Notes under the pieces: generated by a model
What the model was told of the DNA's origin: nothing
The model's database searches: none
What the model saw: only the letters and a program-made list of their open reading frames with translations
Made by a program: the position numbers and the translations under genes
In this document: positions 1-7,085 of the stretch, piece by piece
Layout of the letters: every line of letters starts with the position of its first letter
How positions within the stretch are numbered: position 1 is the first letter of the stretch
From: UBA10427 sp003500135
GTDB lineage: Bacteria; Bacteroidota; Bacteroidia; Cytophagales; Cyclobacteriaceae
Direction of reading: 5' to 3'
Length of the DNA: 7,086 nt
Assembly (NCBI GenBank): GCA_963966275.1
Contig: CAWZYQ010000177.1
Span: 1 to 7,086, forward strand

Positions 1-2
1 AA

Positions 3-377
3 CCAATGCTCATCATATCGAAATCTGGTGGCCCCCGCATGATGGAGGCCGGCTAATCCCTTATGCAGCTTGCCAAAACATCATCAAAGCTGGCCATACT
101 TTCACAAAAGAAGGTGCCGTATATCTCATTGATGACCGACCCGACAACAGGTGGTGTTACAGCCTCATTTGCCATGTTGGGCGATTTTAATATTGCTGAG
201 CCGGAAGCACTTATTGGATTTGCCGGACCACGTGTAATTCGGGAAACAATAGGAAAAGACCTGCCAAAAGGTTTTCAAAAGTCTGAATTCCTTCTGGAGC
301 ACGGCTTCCTGGATTTCATCGTCGATCGCCGTCAATTGAAGTCTAAGTTAACAACGCTTTTCAAAATGCTTCAATAA
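3..377 (+). CDS. accD: Acetyl-CoA carboxylase carboxyltransferase subunit beta, 3' part, interrupted by an in-frame stop
   Basis: This is the C-terminal part of AccD, which with AccA transfers the carboxyl group from carboxybiotin to acetyl-CoA to form malonyl-CoA for fatty-acid synthesis in the cytoplasm. The 5' end lies outside the window. Reading in frame from nt 3 gives the conserved ISKSGG-RMMEAG stretch, then TAA at 54-56, then SLMQLAKTS and the second oxyanion glycine pair (TDPTTGGVTAS, glycines at nt 150-155), followed by NIAEP, LIGFAGPRVI and LPKGFQ-SEFLLEHGFLD, all hallmarks of the family. AccD homologues have an aromatic residue (F or Y) or a small variant where the stop sits, so one base change from TAC or TAT would explain it. 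The GGARM motif also reads GGPRM. Both oddities lie in the first 60 nt, while everything downstream looks well conserved. ATG at 63 is probably only an internal Met and not a true start. The identity is sure. Whether the gene is truly broken is not. Confidence 0.88.
54..56 (+). other. In-frame TAA inside accD
   Basis: The triplet follows the codons for MMEAG and precedes those for SLMQ in an otherwise uninterrupted accD frame. No shift of frame occurs on either side, so it is a substitution-type nonsense codon and not an indel. It is either a real mutation or a base-call/assembly error near the end of the sequence. Confidence 0.85.
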
Positions 378-435
378 GGCGTATTTTCCTAAACATTTTG
401 ATACATCAATTAGTACAGAAAAAATAGAAGGAGCA

Positions 436-467
436 TTTAAAAAAAAGGGCTCTTAGTCCTATATTTG
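436..467 (+). promoter_or_regulatory. Bacteroidota-type promoter for nqrF
   Basis: TATATTTG at 460-467 is an exact match to the Bacteroidota sigma-ABfr -7 consensus TAnnTTTG. TTTA at 436-439, 20 nt upstream, is a weak -33 element (consensus TTTG). Transcription would start near 472-476, leaving a leader of roughly 25-30 nt before the ATG at 502. The rest of the 378-501 gap is AT-rich and shows no convincing terminator for accD. The match to the -7 box is seen directly; promoter activity is inferred. Confidence 0.6.
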
Positions 468-501
468 CAGTCAATTAAGATAAACTATAAATAAAGTCTC
501 G

Positions 502-1806
502 ATGTCAACAACTATTGTTTTATCCATCATTGCATTTACCATCGTGATCCTTGCACTGGTAATGATATTGCTGGTGGCACAATCGAAGCTGGTACAAACC
601 GGAGATGTTAATATTGTCATCAATGGCGATGAAAGTGAACCGCTGGTAGCCTCTGCGGGAACCTCACTGCTCAACACCCTGGGTGGCAACAAAATATTCT
701 TACCCTCCGCCTGTGGCGGTGGCGGTACCTGTGCCATGTGTAAATGTGTAATAGAAGAGGGCGGTGGCGATGTGTTACCGACAGAAGTAGGTCATCTGAG
801 TCGTCAGGAGCAGAAGGAAAATGTGCGACTGGCCTGTCAGGTGAAAGTGAAGAATGATATGCGCATCAGAATTCCGGAAGAAATATTCGGAATTAAGAAA
901 TGGGAATGCGAAGTGGTATCCAATTACAATGTTTCTACTTTCATTAAAGAATTTGTGGTGAAATTACCGGAAGGAGAAACGCTCGACTTCCAGTCGGGAG
1001 GTTATATCCAGATCGACGTACCCGAATGTGAAGTGGATTTTAAAGACATCGATATTACGCCACACCCCGACCTGGGCCACCCTCAGGATGTTTACAAAGG
1101 TGACTGGGACAAGTTCAATATGTGGGACCTTAAGATGAAAAACGACGAGCCGATTTTCAGGGCGTACTCTATGGCTAATCATCCAGCAGAAGGTAACATC
1201 ATCATGTTGAACATTCGTGTGGCCACTCCACCATGGGACAGGGCTGCCGGCAAATGGATGGATGTAAATCCTGGTATTTGTTCATCATATGTATTTGACA
1301 GGAAGCCCGGTGATAAGGTGACCATCTCAGGGCCTTACGGTGAATTCTTCATCAACCCTACCGAAAGAGAAATGATCTACATCGGTGGTGGCGCTGGTAT
1401 GGCTCCGCTACGTTCACATATTTTCCACCTTTTCCACACCGAAAAGACAAACAGGAAGGTGAGCTACTGGTATGGCGGCCGGTCGAAGAGAGAATTGTTT
1501 TACCTTGATCACTTTAAAGATATCGAAAAAGATTTTCCTAACTTCTCTTTCAATATTGGATTGAGTGAACCGCTTCCGGAAGATAACTGGAAAGAAAAGA
1601 AAAGTCTGGAAGATAAAGAAGGCGACGGTTACGTAGGATTTATCCACCAGGTGCTTTATGATAATTACCTGAAAGATCACCCAGAACCGGAAGAGGTAGA
1701 ATATTATCTTTGCGGACCACCATTAATGAATGCTGCGGTAACGAAAATGCTTGATGACATGGGCGTGCCGCCTGAAAATATCCGTTTTGATGATTTCGGA
1801 GGATAA
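502..1806 (+). CDS. nqrF: Na+-translocating NADH:quinone reductase subunit F
   Basis: NqrF oxidises NADH and passes electrons through FAD and a [2Fe-2S] cluster into the membrane Na+-NQR complex, which pumps sodium. The 434-residue product has one N-terminal membrane helix (about residues 4-26). It is followed by a plant-type ferredoxin domain with cluster ligands C71, C77, C80 and C112 in the spacing CGGGGTCAMC...LAC. A ferredoxin-reductase FAD domain follows, with RAYSMA at 220-225, then an NADH domain with GGGAGMAPLR at 295-304 and YYLCGPP at 401-407. It ends in the family-typical DDFGG. It is longer than the roughly 408-residue Vibrio protein, partly from extra residues around 176-197 and 364-375, which I recall from other Bacteroidota NqrF proteins. 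The ATG at 502 is chosen because the membrane helix begins directly after it; the preceding bases are A-rich without a Shine-Dalgarno motif. It has its own promoter and terminator, so it appears monocistronic and is not next to nqrE here. Confidence 0.97.
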   Translation: MSTTIVLSIIAFTIVILALVMILLVAQSKLVQTGDVNIVINGDESEPLVASAGTSLLNTLGGNKIFLPSACGGGGTCAMCKCVIEEGGGDVLPTEVGHLSRQEQKENVRLACQVKVKNDMRIRIPEEIFGIKKWECEVVSNYNVSTFIKEFVVKLPEGETLDFQSGGYIQIDVPECEVDFKDIDITPHPDLGHPQDVYKGDWDKFNMWDLKMKNDEPIFRAYSMANHPAEGNIIMLNIRVATPPWDRAAGKWMDVNPGICSSYVFDRKPGDKVTISGPYGEFFINPTEREMIYIGGGAGMAPLRSHIFHLFHTEKTNRKVSYWYGGRSKRELFYLDHFKDIEKDFPNFSFNIGLSEPLPEDNWKEKKSLEDKEGDGYVGFIHQVLYDNYLKDHPEPEEVEYYLCGPPLMNAAVTKMLDDMGVPPENIRFDDFGG

Positions 1807-1829
1807 GAACTGAATTAATTCATATATTT

Positions 1830-1862
1830 AAGGGGAGAAATCAATCGTTTCTCCCTTTTTTT
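1830..1862 (+). terminator. Rho-independent terminator after nqrF
   Basis: An 8-bp perfect stem, GGGAGAAA (1833-1840) with TTTCTCCC (1848-1855), encloses a 7-nt loop (1841-1847) and is followed by seven T residues (1856-1862). A G-U pair and A-T pairs can extend the stem at its base into the T tract. It begins 26 nt after the nqrF stop and would end the nqrF transcript. The next start codon lies only 16 nt after the T run. Confidence 0.88.
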
Positions 1863-1878
1863 ATACCCAATAATACTT

Positions 1879-3039
1879 ATGGATTTAAAACTATTTTTTT
1901 CTCCGGTCCCGTATGCCGTATATCAGGACATCGACGACAGCAGCGCATTTTTTAACAGCATCCATATCTTTTCCGAGCAACAACCCGACTTCAAGGGCGC
2001 CAATATCGCCATTATCGGCCTCGAGGAAAACCGTGGTGCAGGATTGAATGATAATGTATCTGAAGCTGCAAATGAGATTCGTAAAAAGCTATATCGATTA
2101 AAAAAAGGAAGTGGCACTTATCGCATTGTAGATCTGGGAAATTTGAGAAAAGCGGTTACCCTCGAAGAATCGATATACAGACTGCGCGAAGTTTGTGCCA
2201 CCCTGATCAATCACGATGTGCTTCCGGTGGTTATTGGAGGCAGCCATGACCATTCATTTGGCCAATACCTGGCCTATGAACACATGGATAAGCTGGTGAA
2301 TTTGCTAATTGTCGATGCCTTTTTGGATATGGAGGAAGAGGAACTTGATATCAATAACAAAAATCATATCCATAAATTATTGATGCACGACCCTAACTTT
2401 CTTTTCAACATATCTCTCATTGGCTATCAATCCTATCTGATCGACAGGGAACTGATTAGCATGCTTGAAAAGCTATACTTTGATGCCTACCGTTTGGGTC
2501 AAATGCGAAATGATTTTAGGGAAATCGAACCGCTAATTCGCGATAGTGATTTATTGAGTTTTGATATCACGTCCATTAAATCGGCTGATGCACCCGGAAA
2601 TGTAAATGCGCAGCCTTTTGGGCTCACCGGTGAAGAAGCCTGCCAGATTTGCTGGTACGCCGGACTAAATGAAAAATTAAGTTCGGTAGGTTTTTATGAA
2701 TACAACCCTGCTGAAGATGACAAAAATAAAAAAACAGCTTCCGTAGTAGCCACTATGGTCTGGTATTTCGTTGAGGGTTTCTACCACCGAAAAGATGAAC
2801 ACAACTTCCGTGGCAATGACTATCTCAAATACGTCGTTTCTATGCCGGTAGAACCGGAAACCCTGGTCTTCTACAAAAGTAAGGGAAGCGAAAAATGGTG
2901 GATTGAAGTGCCTTACCCACAGGGAAATTTTCAATACGACCGCAACCTGATCGTACCTTGCAACTATAGTGATTACCAGCTTGCACAGCAAGGTGAAATA
3001 CCTGAAAAGTGGATTTTAATGCAAAATAAATTGATTTAA
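1879..3039 (+). CDS. Arginase/formimidoylglutamase-fold (ureohydrolase family) protein with degenerate metal site
   Basis: The 386-residue product belongs to the ureohydrolase superfamily (arginase, agmatinase, formimidoylglutamase), in the branch that Bacteroidota annotations often call formimidoylglutamase. Active members hydrolyse guanidino or formimino groups with two Mn2+ ions. The family motifs appear in order: VIGGSHD (118-124; ligand H123), DAFLD at 146-150 where DAHxD is expected, SFDITSIKSADAPG at 227-240 where SFDxDxxDP is expected, and GFYEYNP (271-277; E274). Four of the six usual metal ligands remain (H123, D146, D150, D229), but the histidine is F148 and the second aspartate of the third motif is T231. 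Canonical two-manganese chemistry is therefore doubtful. A C-terminal extension of about 80 residues past the fold contains FYKS and KWWIEVPYP. No signal peptide is seen, so it is presumably cytosolic. The gene starts 16 nt after the nqrF terminator and ends one base before the M14 peptidase gene. The fold is confident; substrate and activity are unknown. Confidence 0.85.
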   Translation: MDLKLFFSPVPYAVYQDIDDSSAFFNSIHIFSEQQPDFKGANIAIIGLEENRGAGLNDNVSEAANEIRKKLYRLKKGSGTYRIVDLGNLRKAVTLEESIYRLREVCATLINHDVLPVVIGGSHDHSFGQYLAYEHMDKLVNLLIVDAFLDMEEEELDINNKNHIHKLLMHDPNFLFNISLIGYQSYLIDRELISMLEKLYFDAYRLGQMRNDFREIEPLIRDSDLLSFDITSIKSADAPGNVNAQPFGLTGEEACQICWYAGLNEKLSSVGFYEYNPAEDDKNKKTASVVATMVWYFVEGFYHRKDEHNFRGNDYLKYVVSMPVEPETLVFYKSKGSEKWWIEVPYPQGNFQYDRNLIVPCNYSDYQLAQQGEIPEKWILMQNKLI

Positions 3040-3040
3040 C

Positions 3041-5596
3041 ATGTACCAAAATATTTTATTGCTCCTTATTTCTTTTACCTTATTCACAACTCTTTCCATT
3101 GCACAGCCACATAATGTGCAGTTTTTCCCAGAGGATGCCCAGCTCAATGCGGATATCCCTACCCCTGAATCATATTTTGGTTTTAACATTGGCGACTGGC
3201 ACCTCAGCCATGATAAGCTGGTTTATTACATGTATGAACTGGCACGACATTCCAATCGAATAAAAATTGAACAGATCGGTTTCACTTATGAACACAGGCC
3301 CCTGCTGAATGTAATATTCTCTGCACCGGAAAACATCAACGACCTTGAAAAAGTGAGAAAAGACCATATTTCTCAGATCTACCGCCCTGCCAATGACAGC
3401 ATTGCACTTGAAGATGTGCCCCTTGTTCTGTGGCTGGGCTATAGTGTTCACGGCAATGAAGCCAGCGGAGGAAATGCTGCGGCACTTGTGGCTTATTACC
3501 TGGCCGCCTCACAAGACGAATGGGTAGTTGAAATGCTGAAAAAAAATGTAATCATCATTGACCCATGTTTGAATCCGGATGGCTTTCAGCGCTTTTCGAA
3601 CTGGGTAAATGTGCACAAATCGAAAAACCTTAGCAGTGATGAAAACAGCCGTGAATTCGATGAAGTATGGCCGGGTGGCCGTACCAATCACTATTGGTTT
3701 GACCTCAACAGGGACTGGCTTTTACTGCGCCATCCCGAGTCACGGGCACGCGTAACACAATTCCACAAATGGCGCCCCAATGTGCTTACTGATCATCATG
3801 AAATGGGAAGCAATTCCACTTTTTTCTTCCAACCAGGGGTGCCTTCCCGAAATCATCCGCTAACCCCGAACAAGGCTTATGAACTGACGAAAGAGATCAG
3901 CAAGTTCCATGCGCGAGCCCTGGATAAAAAGGGTGAATTCTATTACTCCGAAGAGACATTTGACGACTTTTATTATGGAAAAGGGTCGACCTATCCCGAT
4001 ATAAACGGTGGTATCGGTATCTTATTTGAGCAAAGCAGGGTGCGTGGCCACCTAAGGTCAACCGAAAATGGGGAGCGGCATTTCGCCGATGCCATAAGCA
4101 ATCAGGTTACCGTATCATTTTCTACGATGAAGGCTGCCGTTGACCTGAAAAAGGACCTGCTCATCTACCAGAAAAATTTCAGGATAGAGGCTATGAAAAG
4201 TGCTGATGATGACGAGTTTAAGGCCTATATATTTGGGCATGAGCATGACCCCTACCGCTCGGCAGAATTGGCCGATCTATTATTGCAACACCAAATCCGG
4301 TTGTACCAACCCGTAAAGGATATTTCTGTAGATGACACCTATTTTCCGGCAGGGAGCAGTTATGTGGTCCCCCTGAACCAGGAACAATACAGATTGATAA
4401 AGGCGCTTTTTGAAAGAAGGACCAGTTTCAAGGACAGTATTTTTTATGATATCTCTGCCTGGTCGATGGACCTGGCTTTCAACGTACAGTTTAAGAGATT
4501 GAACAACAAGAATATTCCTGATGACCTGATTGGCGAGGTGGTGGAATCTATCAAATGGCCAGTCGGAGGAGTGGATATGAAATCGGAATATGCCTATGCT
4601 TTTGAGTGGCACCATTATCATTCCCCGGCACTGTTATATCAGCTACAAAAGCGGGGAGTTCAGGCTAAAGTAGCTACACAGCCGTTTTTTGATCAGGAAG
4701 GCAATAAATTTGATATCGGTTCGATCATGGTACCGGTGCCCCGGCAAAACCTGGATGCCAACACACTATATGATGTGATGGAACACTATTCCGAGAAATA
4801 CTATATACCCGTAACAGGCTTTGCGTCGGGAAATGACCCTTTTGGACCGGACCTTGGAAGCCCCTCTTTTGAGGTTTTGCAAAAACCTCGGATCATACAA
4901 ATTGTAGGAGACGGTATAAGGGCATACGAAGCCGGTGAAATATGGCACCTTCTTGATGAGCGTATGAATATGCACGTGACCAATGTGCCCATCGAAAACT
5001 TCGACCGGCTGACCCTGAATGAATACAATGTCATCGTTATGCCTGCCGGGAACTACGGCCGCTTATCGCAAACAGACATTGATAAAATTGAATCATGGGC
5101 ACGAAGCGGGGGAACGATAGTGGCTCAAAAATCAGCTATCCCGTGGCTGGCACAGCAAAAGCTCAGCACCCTTCAGCTCAAAAGAAATGGATACGACTCG
5201 CTGGCCAAAATGAATTATCTTGAATATGACAGGTGGAGGGATTCAAAAAGAATTGGAGGAGCAATATTCAAAACCAGAATAGACCCGACCCACCCTCTGT
5301 GCTACGGTTATACATCTCAGTTTCTACCGGTATTTCGAAACAGCACCTTGTTTCTTGAAGGTCAGAAGTACCTGTACGAATCGCCGGTTCAGTATACACA
5401 AAAACCCCTGATCAGCGGTTACATTTCAAAAGATAACCTCAACCAACTCAAAGGAACCCCTGCGGTACAAATCAATAGAATTGGTAAAGGAAGGGTAATT
5501 GCATTTACTGACAACCATAATTTCCGGGCTTTTTGGTACGGTACCAATAAACTTTTTCTGAATAGTTTGTTCTTTGGTAATGTCATCAGATATTAG
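3041..5596 (+). CDS. Secreted M14-family zinc carboxypeptidase with C-terminal amidotransferase-like domain
   Basis: The 851-residue product is an exported M14 metallocarboxypeptidase. Residues 1-21 form a Sec signal peptide with a hydrophobic core (ILLLLISFTLFTTL) and likely cleavage after SIA. There is no lipobox cysteine. The catalytic domain (about 45-370) shows the zinc motif HGNE (H137, E140), the substrate-binding LNRDW (N223, R224), DHHE at 251-254 supplying the third zinc ligand, and GILFEQSRVRGH with E330 in the place of the general base. All key residues of an active carboxypeptidase are thus present. From about 612 to 735 a Rossmann-like segment resembles class I amidotransferase-like domains found at the end of large Bacteroidota M14 proteins. 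It lacks a nucleophilic cysteine. I see no type IX secretion C-terminal sorting domain, so a periplasmic location is likely. The start codon follows the previous stop after one base, indicating a shared transcript. The natural substrate is unknown; cell-wall peptides or nutrient peptides are both possible. Confidence 0.92.
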   Translation: MYQNILLLLISFTLFTTLSIAQPHNVQFFPEDAQLNADIPTPESYFGFNIGDWHLSHDKLVYYMYELARHSNRIKIEQIGFTYEHRPLLNVIFSAPENINDLEKVRKDHISQIYRPANDSIALEDVPLVLWLGYSVHGNEASGGNAAALVAYYLAASQDEWVVEMLKKNVIIIDPCLNPDGFQRFSNWVNVHKSKNLSSDENSREFDEVWPGGRTNHYWFDLNRDWLLLRHPESRARVTQFHKWRPNVLTDHHEMGSNSTFFFQPGVPSRNHPLTPNKAYELTKEISKFHARALDKKGEFYYSEETFDDFYYGKGSTYPDINGGIGILFEQSRVRGHLRSTENGERHFADAISNQVTVSFSTMKAAVDLKKDLLIYQKNFRIEAMKSADDDEFKAYIFGHEHDPYRSAELADLLLQHQIRLYQPVKDISVDDTYFPAGSSYVVPLNQEQYRLIKALFERRTSFKDSIFYDISAWSMDLAFNVQFKRLNNKNIPDDLIGEVVESIKWPVGGVDMKSEYAYAFEWHHYHSPALLYQLQKRGVQAKVATQPFFDQEGNKFDIGSIMVPVPRQNLDANTLYDVMEHYSEKYYIPVTGFASGNDPFGPDLGSPSFEVLQKPRIIQIVGDGIRAYEAGEIWHLLDERMNMHVTNVPIENFDRLTLNEYNVIVMPAGNYGRLSQTDIDKIESWARSGGTIVAQKSAIPWLAQQKLSTLQLKRNGYDSLAKMNYLEYDRWRDSKRIGGAIFKTRIDPTHPLCYGYTSQFLPVFRNSTLFLEGQKYLYESPVQYTQKPLISGYISKDNLNQLKGTPAVQINRIGKGRVIAFTDNHNFRAFWYGTNKLFLNSLFFGNVIRY

Positions 5597-5714
5597 CAGG
5601 TAAAATTGCACCCTAAAGTTTTTCGGCAGACAATTGACATCAATCCTTTTGGGTTATTTCAACTGTTGAATGAAGAATACGTTAAACAAAAAATAAACAA
5701 CTAAACACCTTATC
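5597..5714 (+). promoter_or_regulatory. Intergenic region upstream of the cystathionine beta-synthase gene; weak promoter candidates only
   Basis: No clear hairpin terminator for the M14 gene is visible. TAAAATTG at 5601-5608 differs from the -7 consensus TAnnTTTG at one base and has TTTG at 5573-5576, but the 24-nt gap is long. TTGACA at 5634-5639 resembles a classical -35 hexamer without a convincing -10 partner. The last 30 nt before the ATG are A-rich, with no Shine-Dalgarno motif. The downstream gene may have its own promoter here or may be read through from the M14 gene. Confidence 0.25.
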
Positions 5715-7085
5715 ATGTATCACAATTCGATAATTGATACGATCGGAAATACTCCATTGATCAGGCTCAATAATGTAAACAAAGGTATTAAGGGCACCAT
5801 ACTTGTAAAAGTGGAATATTTCAATCCGGGCAACTCTGTAAAAGATCGAATGGCGCTGAAAATGATCGAAGATGCGGAAAAGTCGGGGCAGCTCAAGCCA
5901 GGTGGCACCATAGTGGAGGGTACTTCAGGCAATACGGGAATGGGCCTCGCGCTTGCCGCCATTTCAAAAGGGTATAAATGTGTATTTACACTGGCCGATA
6001 AGCAATCGAAAGAAAAAATTGACATTCTGAGGGCAGTGGGCGCCGAGGTGATCGTTTGCCCGACCAATGTTGCTCCCGATGACCCAAAATCTTATTATTC
6101 CGTAGCCAAAAAAATTGCCTCGGAAACCCCCAATTCATTTTACTGTAATCAATACGACAACTTATCAAACACGGTGGCGCACTACGAAACCACCGGCCCG
6201 GAAATTTGGGAACAAACGGAAGGAAAAATCACACATTTTGCAGCAGGAGTGGGTACCGGAGGCACAATGTGTGGTGTGTCGAAATATCTGAAAGAAAAAA
6301 AGCCGGGTGTTCAGAGTATCGGGATCGACTCATATGGTTCCGTATTTAAAAAATATAAGGAAACGGGAGAATTTGATGAAAAAGAAGTATACCCTTACCT
6401 GACAGAAGGCATTGGAGAGGATATTTTACCAAAAAATGTAGATTTTGAACTGATCGACTCTTTTGTTAAGGTGACAGATAAAGACGCCGCCATAATGGCC
6501 AGAAGGCTGGCACGTGAAGAAGGATTATTTATTGGCTGGTCGTGTGGGTCTGCCGTTTTTGGCGCTCTGGAATATGCCCGAAACCATATGAAAGATGATG
6601 ACCTCATGGTGATCATCCTACCCGACCACGGTACGAGATATTTGAACAAGATCTATAACGACGACTGGATGAAAGACCGTGGTTTTTTCGAATCCAGGGA
6701 ATTCGCCTCTGCCAAGGATATCATACATGCGAAAAACGGTACCGATAAACTTTTCACGATCAATAAAAATCAAAAAATTGGTGATGTCATCCAGCTACTT
6801 AGCAGGGAAGGCATATCTCAGGTACCGGTGACCGACGGCGATGATTTTGTAGGCAGCATTACTGATTCGAGACTGCTAAAAAGCCTGCTTGAAAATCCGG
6901 AAGTTAAAAATGACCCCATCGAAAGTGTGATGGATGCACCACTTCAATTTGTAGGAATGGACAATACACTGGATGTGCTGTCATCGTTAATTGACAATGA
7001 CAAGAAGGCATTGCTTGTCAGAGATGAAAAGAATGAGGTCCATATTATCACGCAACACGATATACTGGTTGCTATGACCTCTTAG
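5715..7085 (+). CDS. PLP-dependent cystathionine beta-synthase / cysteine synthase with CBS-domain pair
   Basis: The 456-residue product is a fold-type II PLP enzyme of the cystathionine beta-synthase/O-acetylserine sulfhydrylase family, acting in the cytoplasm to make cystathionine from serine and homocysteine, or cysteine from an activated serine. The catalytic domain (about 4-325) has the PLP lysine K43 in NPGNSVKDR, the substrate loop GTSGNTG (69-75), the phosphate-binding loop GVGTGGT (178-184) and SCGSA (276-280), whose serine S276 or S279 would contact the pyridine nitrogen. DHGTRYLNKIYNDDWM-type sequence closes the domain. Two CBS repeats follow (about 330-390 and 400-454), with GISQVPVTD and VGSITD in the first. 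This is the layout of eukaryotic CBS, where the repeats bind adenosyl ligands, but the N-terminal haem-binding extension is absent because the protein begins at the catalytic domain. The gene is complete, ending in TAG one base before the window edge. No transsulfuration partner is in the window, so cystathionine versus cysteine synthase activity cannot be decided. Confidence 0.94.
   Translation: MYHNSIIDTIGNTPLIRLNNVNKGIKGTILVKVEYFNPGNSVKDRMALKMIEDAEKSGQLKPGGTIVEGTSGNTGMGLALAAISKGYKCVFTLADKQSKEKIDILRAVGAEVIVCPTNVAPDDPKSYYSVAKKIASETPNSFYCNQYDNLSNTVAHYETTGPEIWEQTEGKITHFAAGVGTGGTMCGVSKYLKEKKPGVQSIGIDSYGSVFKKYKETGEFDEKEVYPYLTEGIGEDILPKNVDFELIDSFVKVTDKDAAIMARRLAREEGLFIGWSCGSAVFGALEYARNHMKDDDLMVIILPDHGTRYLNKIYNDDWMKDRGFFESREFASAKDIIHAKNGTDKLFTINKNQKIGDVIQLLSREGISQVPVTDGDDFVGSITDSRLLKSLLENPEVKNDPIESVMDAPLQFVGMDNTLDVLSSLIDNDKKALLVRDEKNEVHIITQHDILVAMTS

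Noticed and set aside
63..377. A free-standing 104-residue gene starting at ATG 63
   Set aside because: The AccD family sequence continues upstream of this Met in the same frame, beyond the TAA, so it is the remainder of accD and not a separate small gene.
431..452. Inverted repeat GAGC / GCTC around an A-rich stretch upstream of nqrF
   Set aside because: It has only four paired bases with a 14-nt loop and overlaps the promoter -33 region; this is expected by chance in AT-rich DNA.
1812..1821. Perfect 10-bp palindrome GAATTAATTC just after nqrF
   Set aside because: It is short, AT-rich and not repeated elsewhere that I can see, so there is no support for an operator function.
5597..5714. 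Possible riboswitch ahead of the sulfur-metabolism gene
   Set aside because: The 118-nt gap shows no strong paired stems or recognisable SAM-riboswitch core.
5720..6067. Minus-strand open frame of 115 codons opposite the beta-synthase gene
   Set aside because: It lies antisense to a strongly conserved coding region and its translation shows no recognisable family features. The same applies to the other minus-strand frames in the window.
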